Under the pieces are notes generated by a model. It had not been told where the DNA came from and made no database searches. It worked only from the letters and a program-made list of their open reading frames with translations. This document shows positions 1 through 8,234 of a stretch of DNA of 64,000 nt, piece by piece. Position 1 is the first letter of the stretch; every line of letters starts with the position of its first letter. Source of the DNA: Bacillota bacterium (GTDB taxonomy: Bacteria; Bacillota; Clostridia; Ch29); NCBI GenBank assembly GCA_013540605.1, contig JABVCK010000008.1, positions 1-64,000 of the forward strand, given 5' to 3'. Made by a program: the position numbers and the translations under genes.

Positions 1-2
1 GA

Positions 3-53
3 CTAAAAGTTGAAGTAGAACATCTGAGAGGTTTGCTATACAGTATGAAATAG
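3..53 (+). CDS. C-terminal end of an unidentified gene (truncated by window edge)
   Basis: Frame 3 is open from the window edge to TAG at 51-53 and encodes 16 residues ending LLYSMK. A 24-bp perfect palindrome follows four bases later, as might be expected behind a gene. The stretch is too short to assign to a family, and an open frame of this length can arise by chance. Confidence 0.25.
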   Translation, partial: LKVEVEHLRGLLYSMK

Positions 54-56
54 TCA

Positions 57-80
57 ACAGCGACTACATGTAGTCGCTGT
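57..80. promoter_or_regulatory. 24-bp perfect palindrome
   Basis: Positions 57-80 read identically on both strands, with centre ACATGT. No T-run follows on the plus strand, so this is not a standard terminator. It could be a regulator binding site for the small ORF at 147 or a cruciform or processing hairpin. Confidence 0.6.
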
Positions 81-95
81 AAGAAATGCCGTGTT

Positions 96-116
96 TCAGG
101 GGCTGGACGCCCCTGA
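96..116 (+). promoter_or_regulatory. Leader hairpin before small ORF
   Basis: TCAGGGGC at 96-103 pairs with GCCCCTGA at 109-116 around a 5-nt loop. It lies 15 nt ahead of the Shine-Dalgarno AAGGAGG of the small ORF at 147, so it would form in that ORF's leader. Confidence 0.5.
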
Positions 117-146
117 CCACGAGATTCGTAAAGGAGGTTGTGAAAT

Positions 147-278
147 ATGAAAAAGCTGATTGTAACCCGTACCGCATCCGTATGCAGTTGTAAAACCCCG
201 GATTCTAATAGTATTTTGTATTTGCATTCACAACCTCGGCTTGCGGAGAGATGCCGCTGGCATTTGTCTCCCGCATAG
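147..278 (+). CDS. Small cysteine-containing peptide, function unknown
   Basis: ATG at 147 follows a strong ribosome binding site (AAGGAGG at 131-137, 9-nt spacer). The frame runs 43 codons to TAG and encodes a basic peptide beginning MKKLIVTRTASVCSCK, with three cysteines (VCSC and ERC). Two rho-independent terminators (292-332 and 356-391) stand directly downstream, so the palindrome, hairpin, SD, ORF and terminators together look like a self-contained transcription unit. I recognise no family. It could be a leader peptide or a degraded gene. The SD and start are solid observations; the claim of a functional peptide is inference. Confidence 0.4.
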   Translation: MKKLIVTRTASVCSCKTPDSNSILYLHSQPRLAERCRWHLSPA

Positions 279-291
279 ATTGGTATCTTAT

Positions 292-332
292 TGCCGCAGG
301 CTGTGAAAACCCCTGCGGCATATATGTTTTTT
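292..332 (+). terminator. Rho-independent terminator
   Basis: TGCCGCAGG at 292-300 pairs with CCTGCGGCA at 312-320, followed by TATATGTTTTTT. It closes the small ORF unit. Confidence 0.7.
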
Positions 333-355
333 GAAAGCAGTTTTGTTACGTTGGT

Positions 356-391
356 AAAGCCGCAGGAAAAGTAATTGACCTGCGGCTTTTT
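356..391 (+). terminator. Second rho-independent terminator in tandem
   Basis: AAAGCCGCAGG at 356-366 pairs with CCTGCGGCTTT, running straight into five Ts. The stem core GCCGCAGG is the same as in the preceding terminator, so the two probably arose by duplication. Confidence 0.75.
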
Positions 392-402
392 ACATCTAAT
401 TT

Positions 403-432
403 GGGGACATTAAAGCAGCGGTGTGTCCCCTT
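403..432. repeat. REP-like element, short copy (GGGGACA...TGTCCCC)
   Basis: A short member of the element family also found at 25375, 39006 and 63067. It keeps the outer inverted ends GGGGACA and TGTCCCC and the inner GCAGCGGTG but lacks the central part. It sits between the terminators and the 3' end of the deacylase gene. Confidence 0.65.
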
Positions 433-435
433 ACA

Positions 436-2064
436 TTAAATTTTTGCTTTTCCCACTACTTTTCCCGGGAATACCTCCTGATGGTTCCCACGGTCAAGCA
501 CCACCTTGCCGTTTACTATAACCTTGTCCATTCCCACCGTATATTGTTTGGGTTCTTTGTATGTTCCCCTGTCCTGCACTTTATCCGGGTCAAATATTGT
601 AATATCTGCATAATAACCCTCGTTCAACAGGCCCCTTTTATCAAGCTTAAGCCTCCATGCAGGCATTGATGTCATTTTCTTAACTGCTTCTTCCAAAGTC
701 ACTACACCCATTTCTCTTACATATTTGCCCAAAACCCTTCCGTGTGTACCGAATGCTCTCGGGTGGGGCTTCCCAAAGGCCAATATGCCTTCAGTTGAAA
801 GGCTCATCCCGTCCGAACCGTACATGGCCTTTTTGTGGGCAACTATTTGTGCTACATCCCCATCCTGCATCATTTTCACCACTATCTGGATTCTTCCATT
901 CTCCATAATGAGCATGTCAAAAATAGCGTCATAGGGCTCCTTGCCCTGTTCGGAAGCTATTTCTTCTATAGTTTTTCCCTCGAAGCATTTGCTTGACTCA
1001 TTTATCACCGTTGAAACCGTTATATTACTCCAGCTTCCTGCATCTTTTGCAAAATTTTGCCATCCAGGAATCCCATTTCTGCAGTCTTCTTTGATCTTTT
1101 CTCTCATACCCTTGTCTTTCAGCCTTTCCAAAAGATTCTGAACCCCGCCTTCAAAAGTCCAGGGAGGCATAAGGGCTGAAAGAGCCGTCATTCCGCATTC
1201 ATAGGGATATACGTCAAAGGATATCTCCACCCCTTCTTTTTCTGCATCTTCTATTCGTTTAAAAAGCTGCTCGGTCATTCCCGCAACTTTTCTGCTGGAT
1301 AATTTAAGGTGGGATACATGAAGGGGCACCCCAGCGCCTTTTGCTATGTTTATTGCCTCTTCCAGAGCTTCAAAAACTGCCTCTCCCTCGTTTCGTATAT
1401 GGGTTACGTAAAAGCCCCCATATTGTTTTACAGCCTTTGAAAGCTCTGTCAATTCTTCGGTATCCGTATATGCCCCCGGCAGATAGACAAGCCCTGAAGA
1501 CAGGCCTAAGGCCCCTTCAGCCATGGCCTGGCTGACCATTGCCTGCATGTTTTTAACCTGCTCGGCAGTTCCTTTTTCTTTTGCGAAGCCCATTTCCGCT
1601 ATCCGCACCGCTCCCTGGGCTACAAGGGGAGCCACGTTTACAGTGGGAGCATGGCTGTTTACATAATCTAAATATTCTTTAAAGGTTCCCCAGTAAAAGT
1701 CTATTTTCACGGGCAGGCTTCCTATCAGCCTTGTACCCAGGTAATCTATAAGCAATTGCTTTTTTTCAGGGTTTACGGGAGCCACGCCTATTCCGCAGTT
1801 TCCTACTACTTCTGTTGTAACGCCGTCGTATATTTTGCTGTTGGTGTGGCTGTCATATAGTATCGACAAGTCCGAGTGAGTATGCATATCTATGAAGCCC
1901 GGGCTTACAACCAAACCTTCAGCATCTATTGTATTTTGGCTTTCTGATGCTTTTAAATCGCCGATTGCAGCTATTTTGTCGCCTTTTATGCCTACATCAC
2001 CTTTATAGCCTTTGCTGCCGCTGCCGTCTACAATTGTCCCGTTGATAATTTTTAGATCAAACAC
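436..2064 (-). CDS. N-acyl-D-amino-acid deacylase family amidohydrolase
   Basis: This 542-residue protein belongs to the metal-dependent D-aminoacylase branch of the amidohydrolase superfamily, which hydrolyses N-acyl-D-amino acids or related amides in the cytoplasm. The metal motif HTHSD lies near residue 61; GNCGIG, with the cysteine typical of D-aminoacylases, follows. THIRNEG and HVSHLK supply further ligands, and GSDGMS carries the catalytic aspartate region near the C-terminus. The length is usual for the family. The start is GTG at 2064, with AGGGGG eight bases upstream. It is the last gene of a minus-strand unit with two membrane proteins (2104 and 2813), which suggests that the substrate is imported by them. 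The exact substrate is not determined by sequence. Confidence 0.9.
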   Translation of the reverse strand: MFDLKIINGTIVDGSGSKGYKGDVGIKGDKIAAIGDLKASESQNTIDAEGLVVSPGFIDMHTHSDLSILYDSHTNSKIYDGVTTEVVGNCGIGVAPVNPEKKQLLIDYLGTRLIGSLPVKIDFYWGTFKEYLDYVNSHAPTVNVAPLVAQGAVRIAEMGFAKEKGTAEQVKNMQAMVSQAMAEGALGLSSGLVYLPGAYTDTEELTELSKAVKQYGGFYVTHIRNEGEAVFEALEEAINIAKGAGVPLHVSHLKLSSRKVAGMTEQLFKRIEDAEKEGVEISFDVYPYECGMTALSALMPPWTFEGGVQNLLERLKDKGMREKIKEDCRNGIPGWQNFAKDAGSWSNITVSTVINESSKCFEGKTIEEIASEQGKEPYDAIFDMLIMENGRIQIVVKMMQDGDVAQIVAHKKAMYGSDGMSLSTEGILAFGKPHPRAFGTHGRVLGKYVREMGVVTLEEAVKKMTSMPAWRLKLDKRGLLNEGYYADITIFDPDKVQDRGTYKEPKQYTVGMDKVIVNGKVVLDRGNHQEVFPGKVVGKAKI

Positions 2065-2103
2065 CTACATTCCCCCTTGTCGTCAAATGTTTACCATCAA
2101 AGC

Positions 2104-2790
2104 TTAATTGTCCTGTTCCTTCTTTTTCTTCATTGTATAAACTACCCTTGCCACTAACATACCGGCTGCTATTACAAACAAAGTCATATAGATGCTTGAA
2201 ACACCCAATTTAGGTAACAGGTAAACCAATATGAGCCCACAAGCAATGGTGCCGGCTCCAATTTCCAGATTTTTTGACGACATTTCAGCGTAAACTGCCC
2301 CAAATACTGCCGGTAAAATGTATGCGAATGAACTTTTTATGAATTCCGGCAGCAGGGGAATGGTGTATGCCCCAATAAATGTGAATATAGTTATTATTGT
2401 AACCGAAACGAACACAGAGCTTGTAACGCCGATTGTAGACATTATATCCCCTTCAGGGGTCCCGGCTTCCACTCCGGCTACCTTTTGCGCCATTGTTGCG
2501 CAGGGTGCCCTAAGGTCGGCAACACTGCCTGCTACCCAACCTATATATGAACCGGATACGCCCATTATGCTGTAATAGGTTATAGGCTGTACGATCCAGC
2601 CTACTCCGAAGGTTACGAACGCCAAAGACCAAATGGAAAGGATTGTACTAAAATCAGGTATTATACCGTGAACCAACCAGAGATACAGTGCGGGTATGAA
2701 GTTTGCTACGATTGCTAAACATACAGTTATAATCCCAATCTTAACCATATTATCGCTAAAACTTACTTCTCTGCTGCTGTTATTACTCAT
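2104..2790 (-). CDS. Integral membrane protein, partner of DUF5058 protein (putative transporter subunit)
   Basis: A 228-residue protein with about six hydrophobic segments and a short, charged C-terminal tail (KKKKEQDN). A conserved-looking loop AGSVADLRAPCATMAQKV precedes GVEAGTPEGD; such a polar stretch between helices could hold a substrate or ion site. The ATG follows AAGGAGG with an 8-nt gap. The gene starts 22 bases after the DUF5058 gene and ends 39 bases before the deacylase, so all three are probably co-transcribed. I infer that it forms a two-component permease with the DUF5058 protein for the deacylase substrate. No transporter superfamily was recognised with certainty. Confidence 0.65.
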   Translation of the reverse strand: MSNNSSREVSFSDNMVKIGIITVCLAIVANFIPALYLWLVHGIIPDFSTILSIWSLAFVTFGVGWIVQPITYYSIMGVSGSYIGWVAGSVADLRAPCATMAQKVAGVEAGTPEGDIMSTIGVTSSVFVSVTIITIFTFIGAYTIPLLPEFIKSSFAYILPAVFGAVYAEMSSKNLEIGAGTIACGLILVYLLPKLGVSSIYMTLFVIAAGMLVARVVYTMKKKKEQDN

Positions 2791-2812
2791 CGGTATTCCT
2801 CCTTATCATGTT

Positions 2813-3511
2813 TTATGCAATAGCTGTTGCCACAAACATGCCTACTAGCATCGAAATCCCAAGGGCAGGCTCCTGCAGTTTTGGGTACTTTTTCAGCGCT
2901 TTTGAAATAAAAAGCATTGTCCCTGCCGAAACCACCGCAGCTGTTATATTGGGACTCCCTTTCCCCACCAGCTGACCTGAAAGCAGATATGCAAACAATC
3001 CAATGGTAGCCCCTGCCATCATCAGCTTGATCCATTTGGGGTCATATTTTTTGTTGAGAAGATTTACCGCTTTTGCCATCCTGTGTGTCAGAACAAGGGC
3101 TACCACCATCCAGCCCAGGTTATTCAAAGCCATACCCCACAGAGCGGCGCCAAATGCTTCAATCGTAAAATTACCGGCCTGCAGTTCGGCTCCTATAACG
3201 CTTGCGGCTGCGTTTGCCATGGCAAGCTCGGTTCTTCCCGCACCTATGTCATTCATTCTCATCCAGGCAGTAGGTGCCCCCAACACGGCTAAAAGCCCAA
3301 CCAGAATAATAACGGGTGAAAATGAAGGGCCGATTGCCGTTATCATTGCCGAACGCATGCCTCTTACACATTGTTCTCTTGTCAATCCTACGTTTTTTGC
3401 TTCTTTAAATGCCGCTCTTATGAAGATGATACTTTGTGCCACAACAACGATTATCATAAAACTTGATGCGATCCACAAGCCGGGACTGTTAATAATGGCT
3501 TTTAATTCCAT
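2813..3511 (-). CDS. DUF5058 family membrane protein
   Basis: A 232-residue, multi-spanning membrane protein that matches my recollection of DUF5058: an N-terminal helix ending WIASSFMIIVVVAQSIIFI, an amphipathic stretch with REQCVRGMRSA, then AIGPSFSPVIILVGLLAVLG. Glycine- and proline-rich helices and one charged cytoplasmic loop (KKYDPKW) follow. DUF5058 genes are, to my knowledge, often found beside a second small membrane protein and a peptidase or amidohydrolase, as here. The SD AAGGAGG lies 8 bases before the ATG. It is the first gene of the unit 3511-436. Transport of an acylated amino acid or dipeptide is inferred from context only. Confidence 0.75.
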   Translation of the reverse strand: MELKAIINSPGLWIASSFMIIVVVAQSIIFIRAAFKEAKNVGLTREQCVRGMRSAMITAIGPSFSPVIILVGLLAVLGAPTAWMRMNDIGAGRTELAMANAAASVIGAELQAGNFTIEAFGAALWGMALNNLGWMVVALVLTHRMAKAVNLLNKKYDPKWIKLMMAGATIGLFAYLLSGQLVGKGSPNITAAVVSAGTMLFISKALKKYPKLQEPALGISMLVGMFVATAIA

Positions 3512-3604
3512 TGATGCAACCTCCTTGATCGTTTTTAAGTATATATTAAAAATTATTATAACGGTTAAGTGTATTGTCTGTATATTGTCTTTAATTTGTC
3601 TTTA

Positions 3605-3647
3605 TTTAAAAATAAAGGCCGGCATCCATAGTCTGCCGACCTTTATT
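3605..3647 (-). terminator. Rho-independent terminator behind the regulator gene
   Basis: A 14-bp stem (3611-3624 with 3634-3647, one G-U pair on the minus strand) with a 9-nt loop, followed on the minus strand by ATTTTTAAA. It separates the regulator (3655-4968) from the transporter/deacylase genes, which must therefore have their own promoter in 3512-3604. Confidence 0.75.
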
Positions 3648-3654
3648 CTAAATT

Positions 3655-4968
3655 TTACTCAAAAAATATCTTTATTATTCTGCTGGGCCTTCCTGCATCA
3701 GCTACAACTTTTTTGCCTACTACTTTGGCAAAACCCGCCGCTTCCAGCTTATTCAGTATTCTGTTCATACTTCGCACGGATATCCCATAAATCTTTGCCA
3801 ATTCTTTAGACGTAAAACAATCCTGTTTGTACCGGTTGACAATACTGTACAGCTTAAAGATGGTATTGACGCTTATCTCGGATTTTTCTGCTACATTTAG
3901 AATTTTTTCATCTATCTTACTTTGCTGCAGCCCTTTTTTCCCTTCGTATTCGATAGGTCCTATTATTCTCTTGCGTTCATATACAACGTAAACTGCGTTT
4001 CTCCCCCATTTTTTTGCCTTTAACATACCTAAATTTGCATTGTATTTGGCCTCCCTGACAGTTTCCCCGTAACCTATGCCCATACTTATGGAACTCAACG
4101 CTTCGTTGTTAATTCTATTGAATAAATCTATTTTTTGAAAATTATCCGTTTCAACCTCCAGAATATTTCTCGTTGAAAACAAAAAATAATTGTTGGAATT
4201 CACCTCAAGAACTGCTGCCTGAAGCTTTTGAGCAAACAGATAAATTTGTTCTGAAATTTTCATCCTATCCAGTGCAAGTTGATATTCATTATGATTTAAT
4301 AAGGAATATTCGTCAGGCGTATTGACGGCAATGGATAGAACAACTATCTGGCTGTTTTGATTAACCTGTGCAATATGTTTTAAATGCAGCCTGGATAACG
4401 TTTCTCGTATTATATTTATTGTGGGCTCGATAAAAACACATGGAATTTTATCGGCATGCAGCCTTTCATATACATATAGTAATGCGGTTATACAACAGGA
4501 TGCCTTCCCTTCTGTATAGTTCTTCTTGTGAAATGCATAGATATTATCAAAGTAGTCATATTCAAAGGGTTTTTCAGGAGCTATGCATATATTCAAATTT
4601 TCACTGTCTATACCAATTTCATTGTATGTCTCATATAATATGCCGCTTTTATAGGAATCAAAGCTGACATTGCTTATATCATAGCCGGAACGGGATGCTT
4701 TCAACAGGGTCTTAAGCAGAGAGCTGCCGTGTCTTGGAATAAAATCCCACAAAACAGCAGGCTTTATCTGCTTTCTTGCATAATTATAAAGGGTTTGCCC
4801 TGCAAAGAGCATCGCATCAAAGCCTTTCTGCCGGTGCTCCAGTTTACCGGCGATTTCCGCATATTCTGTGTATATGATGTTTGTATATTCCATATAGTCA
4901 AACTCGTTCTCTACCACCATATTAATTTTCTTGATGAAATCTGAGGGGGCAACGATTCCTATTTTCAT
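3655..4968 (-). CDS. Transcriptional regulator with N-terminal sensory region and C-terminal winged helix
   Basis: The protein is 437 residues long. The first half resembles a PrpR-N-type or response-type sensory fold (MKIGIVAPSDF at the start). The middle carries a degenerate GGDEF-like segment (SSISMGIGYGETVREAKYNA), as also seen in PucR/CdaR-type regulators. The last 80 residues form a helix-turn-helix (FTSKELAKIYGISVRSMNRI) and a wing. I chose ATG 4968 over an upstream ATG at 5007 because the protein fold begins there and GGATG stands 8 bases ahead; the SD is weak. It lies upstream of the transporter/deacylase genes in the same direction and is the likely local regulator. No ligand can be named. 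Confidence 0.65.
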   Translation of the reverse strand: MKIGIVAPSDFIKKINMVVENEFDYMEYTNIIYTEYAEIAGKLEHRQKGFDAMLFAGQTLYNYARKQIKPAVLWDFIPRHGSSLLKTLLKASRSGYDISNVSFDSYKSGILYETYNEIGIDSENLNICIAPEKPFEYDYFDNIYAFHKKNYTEGKASCCITALLYVYERLHADKIPCVFIEPTINIIRETLSRLHLKHIAQVNQNSQIVVLSIAVNTPDEYSLLNHNEYQLALDRMKISEQIYLFAQKLQAAVLEVNSNNYFLFSTRNILEVETDNFQKIDLFNRINNEALSSISMGIGYGETVREAKYNANLGMLKAKKWGRNAVYVVYERKRIIGPIEYEGKKGLQQSKIDEKILNVAEKSEISVNTIFKLYSIVNRYKQDCFTSKELAKIYGISVRSMNRILNKLEAAGFAKVVGKKVVADAGRPSRIIKIFFE

Positions 4969-5081
4969 AATCATACACATCCATAAAAAATTCACCGTAT
5001 GCAACATGTTTTAACGCTAATTCTAGCACTAGTTTTATCAAATTTCAAATAAATATCATGATTCAGTGGACGTCTATTTCA

Positions 5082-5113
5082 TTTTCGAATGTATACATGC
5101 ATACATTCGAAAA
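5082..5113. promoter_or_regulatory. 32-bp near-perfect palindromic operator
   Basis: TTTTCGAATGTAT at the left is matched by ATACATTCGAAAA at the right; only the inner positions deviate. It ends 5 bases before the -35 box of the gntR promoter. The core GTATACAT resembles the TGTATACA-type sites bound by FadR-subfamily regulators, so autoregulation by the product of 5154-5828 is likely. Confidence 0.7.
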
Positions 5114-5118
5114 TCCTA

Positions 5119-5147
5119 TTGACGCTCACATTTAAAAAATATAGAAT
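5119..5147 (+). promoter_or_regulatory. Sigma-A promoter of the glycyl radical enzyme operon
   Basis: TTGACG at 5119-5124, a 17-bp spacer and TAGAAT at 5142-5147. The expected +1 falls about 7 bases on, at or beside the A of ATG 5154. There is no Shine-Dalgarno before that ATG, so the mRNA may be leaderless. Confidence 0.75.
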
Positions 5148-5153
5148 AAAAAC

Positions 5154-5828
5154 ATGAAAACTTATAATCTGAAATTTCAAAATAAAATTCCACATTGTAC
5201 CCTGTCTGATATGGTTACCAATATTCTGCGGGAGAAGATTCTGTCAAACGAACTTCGCGGGGGAGTCCAGCTCAAGCAAAAGGATTTGGCATCGCAACTC
5301 GGCGTAAGCATGAGCGCCTTGCGTGAAGCGTTAAAAAGTCTTGAAGCGGAGGGACTAGTAAAAATTTATCCTAACCGTGGAGCGGTGGTTAGTGAGTTAT
5401 CCGTGGAAGAAGTCCAGGAGATATTTGATATACGGCTGTTTCTGGAACTAGGAGCGCTGGGACTGGCTGTTCCTAATTTGACTGAGACGGATTTGGCAGA
5501 GGCAGACAGAATTTTGAAAGAAGCAGACGCTGAAACCCATAGCAGACGCTGGGGCGAACTGAATTGGTGCTTTCATGAAACTCTGTACCGGCCTGCAAAA
5601 AGGCCAAGGCTGCTTTCCCTAATTCAAAACGCGCACAACAATGTGGAGCGCTATATGCGCCTGTACTTATCAACGATGAACTATCAGACCAAATCACAAG
5701 AAGAACATTGGGAGCTGCTAAAGGCCTGCACGCAAAGAGATGTCGAAGCGGCCCGGGATATACTGCGCAAACATATGACCGAGGCAAGCGCTATCCTGAC
5801 CGGATACTTAAGCCGGGAAAATCTTTGA
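5154..5828 (+). CDS. GntR-family (FadR/FCD subfamily) transcriptional regulator
   Basis: The 224-residue protein has an N-terminal winged helix (QKDLASQLGVSMSALREALKSLEAEG, about residues 41-66, then NRGAVV in the wing) and a C-terminal all-helical FCD effector domain. Its histidines in CFHETLY and the late KHMTEA region fit the metal and ligand site of that domain. FCD regulators usually bind small organic acids and repress catabolic genes. The stop is 15 bases ahead of the SD of the glycyl radical enzyme, so it is the first gene of that operon. The start ATG has no SD and probably coincides with +1. The palindrome at 5082-5113 is the probable operator. Confidence 0.9.
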   Translation: MKTYNLKFQNKIPHCTLSDMVTNILREKILSNELRGGVQLKQKDLASQLGVSMSALREALKSLEAEGLVKIYPNRGAVVSELSVEEVQEIFDIRLFLELGALGLAVPNLTETDLAEADRILKEADAETHSRRWGELNWCFHETLYRPAKRPRLLSLIQNAHNNVERYMRLYLSTMNYQTKSQEEHWELLKACTQRDVEAARDILRKHMTEASAILTGYLSRENL

Positions 5829-5845
5829 TACGAGGGGGTAGAAAC

Positions 5846-8218
5846 ATGTCTAGCAAGAGGATTGAGGGTTTGAAAAAGTCATACATTGATTCCAAGCCGT
5901 CCATCAGCATTAAACGGGCACTAGCTTTCACGACGTCACACAAAAATACTGAAGGCGAGTCCGTTATCATCCGAAGAGCGAAAGCCTTTTTAGAGGTATG
6001 CAAGAGTATTCCGGTTACTATTTTTGATAACGAACTGGTCGTCGGGTCCACCGGCGAATTTCTGAAAACCGGTATTATATGTCCCGAGTATTCGTGGAAA
6101 TGGGTTGATGAGGAGATGGACTCCTTTGAGCATCGAAAGCAGGACCCGTATTGCATTGATGAAAATGCCAAACGTTTACTGCGTGACGAGATTTTTCCGT
6201 ATTGGCAGGGCAAGTCGCTGGAAGAAACATTTCTCTCGCGGATAAATCCGGAGACTGCCAAAATTTTAATCGATACAGGTATTGTTGACAATGACTCCAA
6301 GTGGCGAAACGCAGTTGGCGAAATTACCGCCGACTATCAGGATGTAATTTTCAAAAAAGGTTTTGGAGGTCTCAAAAGCGAGGCATTGGCACACTTGGAA
6401 AAATTGGAGCCAATCACCGCGGAAGCGTTGGAGAAAATAGATTTTTATAATGCGGCCGTTTTGGCCTGTGACGGGATCATCACTCTTGCCCGCCGGTATG
6501 CGGATAAAGCAGCGGAATTGGCGCAGGCGGAAAGTGATGCTGTTCGAAAAGAGGAACTATTGGAAATCGCCAGAATTTGCCGGAAGGTACCGGAGCATCC
6601 CCCGGGAAGTTTCTATGAAGCCATACAGACCGTATGGTTTACCCAACTCGGTTCGATACTGTCCGAAAACTCGCTCGCTCTGAATCTCGGCAGATTTGAT
6701 CAATATATGTATCCCTATTTTGCAAGTGATACTAAAAAGGGTTGTATTACAGAAGAAAAAGCGCAGGAACTGATTGAGGCACTGTGGATAAAACTCTCTG
6801 AATGGGTCTGGGTTATTTCGAGCAATACGGCCAAATTTTTCGCCGGTTATAATGCCTTTCAAAACCTGACTGTAGGTGGCAGAACAAGGGACGGGCGGGA
6901 TGCAACTAATGAACTTTCTTACATGTGTCTGAAAGCATCGGAAAAAGTGAAGACTCATCAACCAGGATTAAGTGTAAGGATTCATCCCGACAGCCCGGAT
7001 GAATTTCTATTGGCTGTATGTAAGTTAATCAGCGCCGGAACCGGCTTTCCGGCAGTCCATAATGACCGGATAGGGTCCGAAATGCTGCTCGCAGTGGGGC
7101 TGTCGCCTGAAGATGCGCGGGACTGGAGCAACTGTGGCTGCGTAGTGCCGCATTTCAGAAAGGTTGGCGAGTGGACGTCCGCGGTTAATATTAATTTGGC
7201 CGCCGCGATCGAGTACGCACTGAATGAAGGCAAAAGCCGCATCACAGGGCAGGAGATGGGGCTCAGTGAAAGACCTGCCAGCGCTTTCGAGAGCTATGAT
7301 GAGGTAAAATCAGCCTTTTTCAAGCAGCTTTCCAATTTGATAAAGCATGCGGTTATCGGAACGATTACTGCCCAGCAAATTCATGCTGAAATAGTGCCGA
7401 GGCCATACCTTTCCCTGCTGGTGGACGGGTGCATGGAAAAGGGAAAAGACCTGAGCAAGGGGGGCGCCAAATACAATGTCGGGCCGGTACTTACCGGAAT
7501 TGGCGTGGCTGACTCGGCCAATTCCCTGGCGGTAATCAAGAAGCTGGTATTCGAAGAAAAGAGATATACACTGCAGGAGATCTGCAAGGCGCTGGATGCC
7601 GACTGGGAAGGTTATGAAGAGCTTAGACAAGCGGCGCTGGCCTGCCCGAAATATGGCAATGATAATGACTACGTGGACTCCATTGCCCTGGAAATAACCG
7701 ACTTTTATCACAAAGAAATTAAGTTGTACAAAGATTATTTCGGATCGCCCTTCAACTCGGCCTTTATGGGTATTTCCAATTATATTCCTGCCGGAAGTGT
7801 AATTGGAGCGACTCCGGACGGCAGAAAAGCAAAGAGTCCTTTGACCGAAGGGATATCACCCCATGCCGGTACTGACTTGACAAGTCCTACCGCTGCTATG
7901 CGGTCCGCCGCTAAAATCAATCATGACATACACTCCGGCGGTACATTATTGAACTTAAAATTTGCTCCGGAACTGTTGAAGTCGGAGCGAAACCTGAAGA
8001 ATCTGGCGGCTCTTATCAGGTCATACTTTGCTCTTGGCGCTTTTCACGTTCAGTTTAACGTTATTTCCGCCGAGACGCTGAGACAGGCCCAGGAACGGCC
8101 GGAGGACTATAAAGACTTGCTGGTCAGAGTAGCAGGTTACAGTACACAATTCGTCAACCTGTCCCGCGAAGTTCAGGATGCGATTATTGAAAGAACAACG
8201 TATGAAACAATCTCGTAA
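5846..8218 (+). CDS. Glycyl radical enzyme (pyruvate formate-lyase-like), substrate unknown
   Basis: This 790-residue protein has the full PFL-like architecture: a PFL domain, then a glycine-radical domain with RVAGY near the C-terminus (Gly764 by my count). The active-site cysteine is Cys432 in NCGCVVPH. Length and positions match the glycerol-dehydratase/choline-lyase group, but the glutamate those enzymes carry two residues after the cysteine (GCVEP) is valine here. It is therefore unlikely to be a dehydratase of that type. A second cysteine, Cys430, is close by. ATG 5846 has GAGGGGG at 5832-5838; a longer frame upstream overlaps gntR and is not used. Operon with gntR and the activase; no microcompartment shell genes nearby. 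Confidence 0.9.
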   Translation: MSSKRIEGLKKSYIDSKPSISIKRALAFTTSHKNTEGESVIIRRAKAFLEVCKSIPVTIFDNELVVGSTGEFLKTGIICPEYSWKWVDEEMDSFEHRKQDPYCIDENAKRLLRDEIFPYWQGKSLEETFLSRINPETAKILIDTGIVDNDSKWRNAVGEITADYQDVIFKKGFGGLKSEALAHLEKLEPITAEALEKIDFYNAAVLACDGIITLARRYADKAAELAQAESDAVRKEELLEIARICRKVPEHPPGSFYEAIQTVWFTQLGSILSENSLALNLGRFDQYMYPYFASDTKKGCITEEKAQELIEALWIKLSEWVWVISSNTAKFFAGYNAFQNLTVGGRTRDGRDATNELSYMCLKASEKVKTHQPGLSVRIHPDSPDEFLLAVCKLISAGTGFPAVHNDRIGSEMLLAVGLSPEDARDWSNCGCVVPHFRKVGEWTSAVNINLAAAIEYALNEGKSRITGQEMGLSERPASAFESYDEVKSAFFKQLSNLIKHAVIGTITAQQIHAEIVPRPYLSLLVDGCMEKGKDLSKGGAKYNVGPVLTGIGVADSANSLAVIKKLVFEEKRYTLQEICKALDADWEGYEELRQAALACPKYGNDNDYVDSIALEITDFYHKEIKLYKDYFGSPFNSAFMGISNYIPAGSVIGATPDGRKAKSPLTEGISPHAGTDLTSPTAAMRSAAKINHDIHSGGTLLNLKFAPELLKSERNLKNLAALIRSYFALGAFHVQFNVISAETLRQAQERPEDYKDLLVRVAGYSTQFVNLSREVQDAIIERTTYETIS

Positions 8219-8234
8219 TTTCTGGTGATTGAAA

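Noticed and set aside
5708-5845. 46-codon N-terminal extension of the glycyl radical enzyme
   Set aside because: It overlaps gntR in another frame; GAGGGGG before ATG 5846 and family length fix the start.
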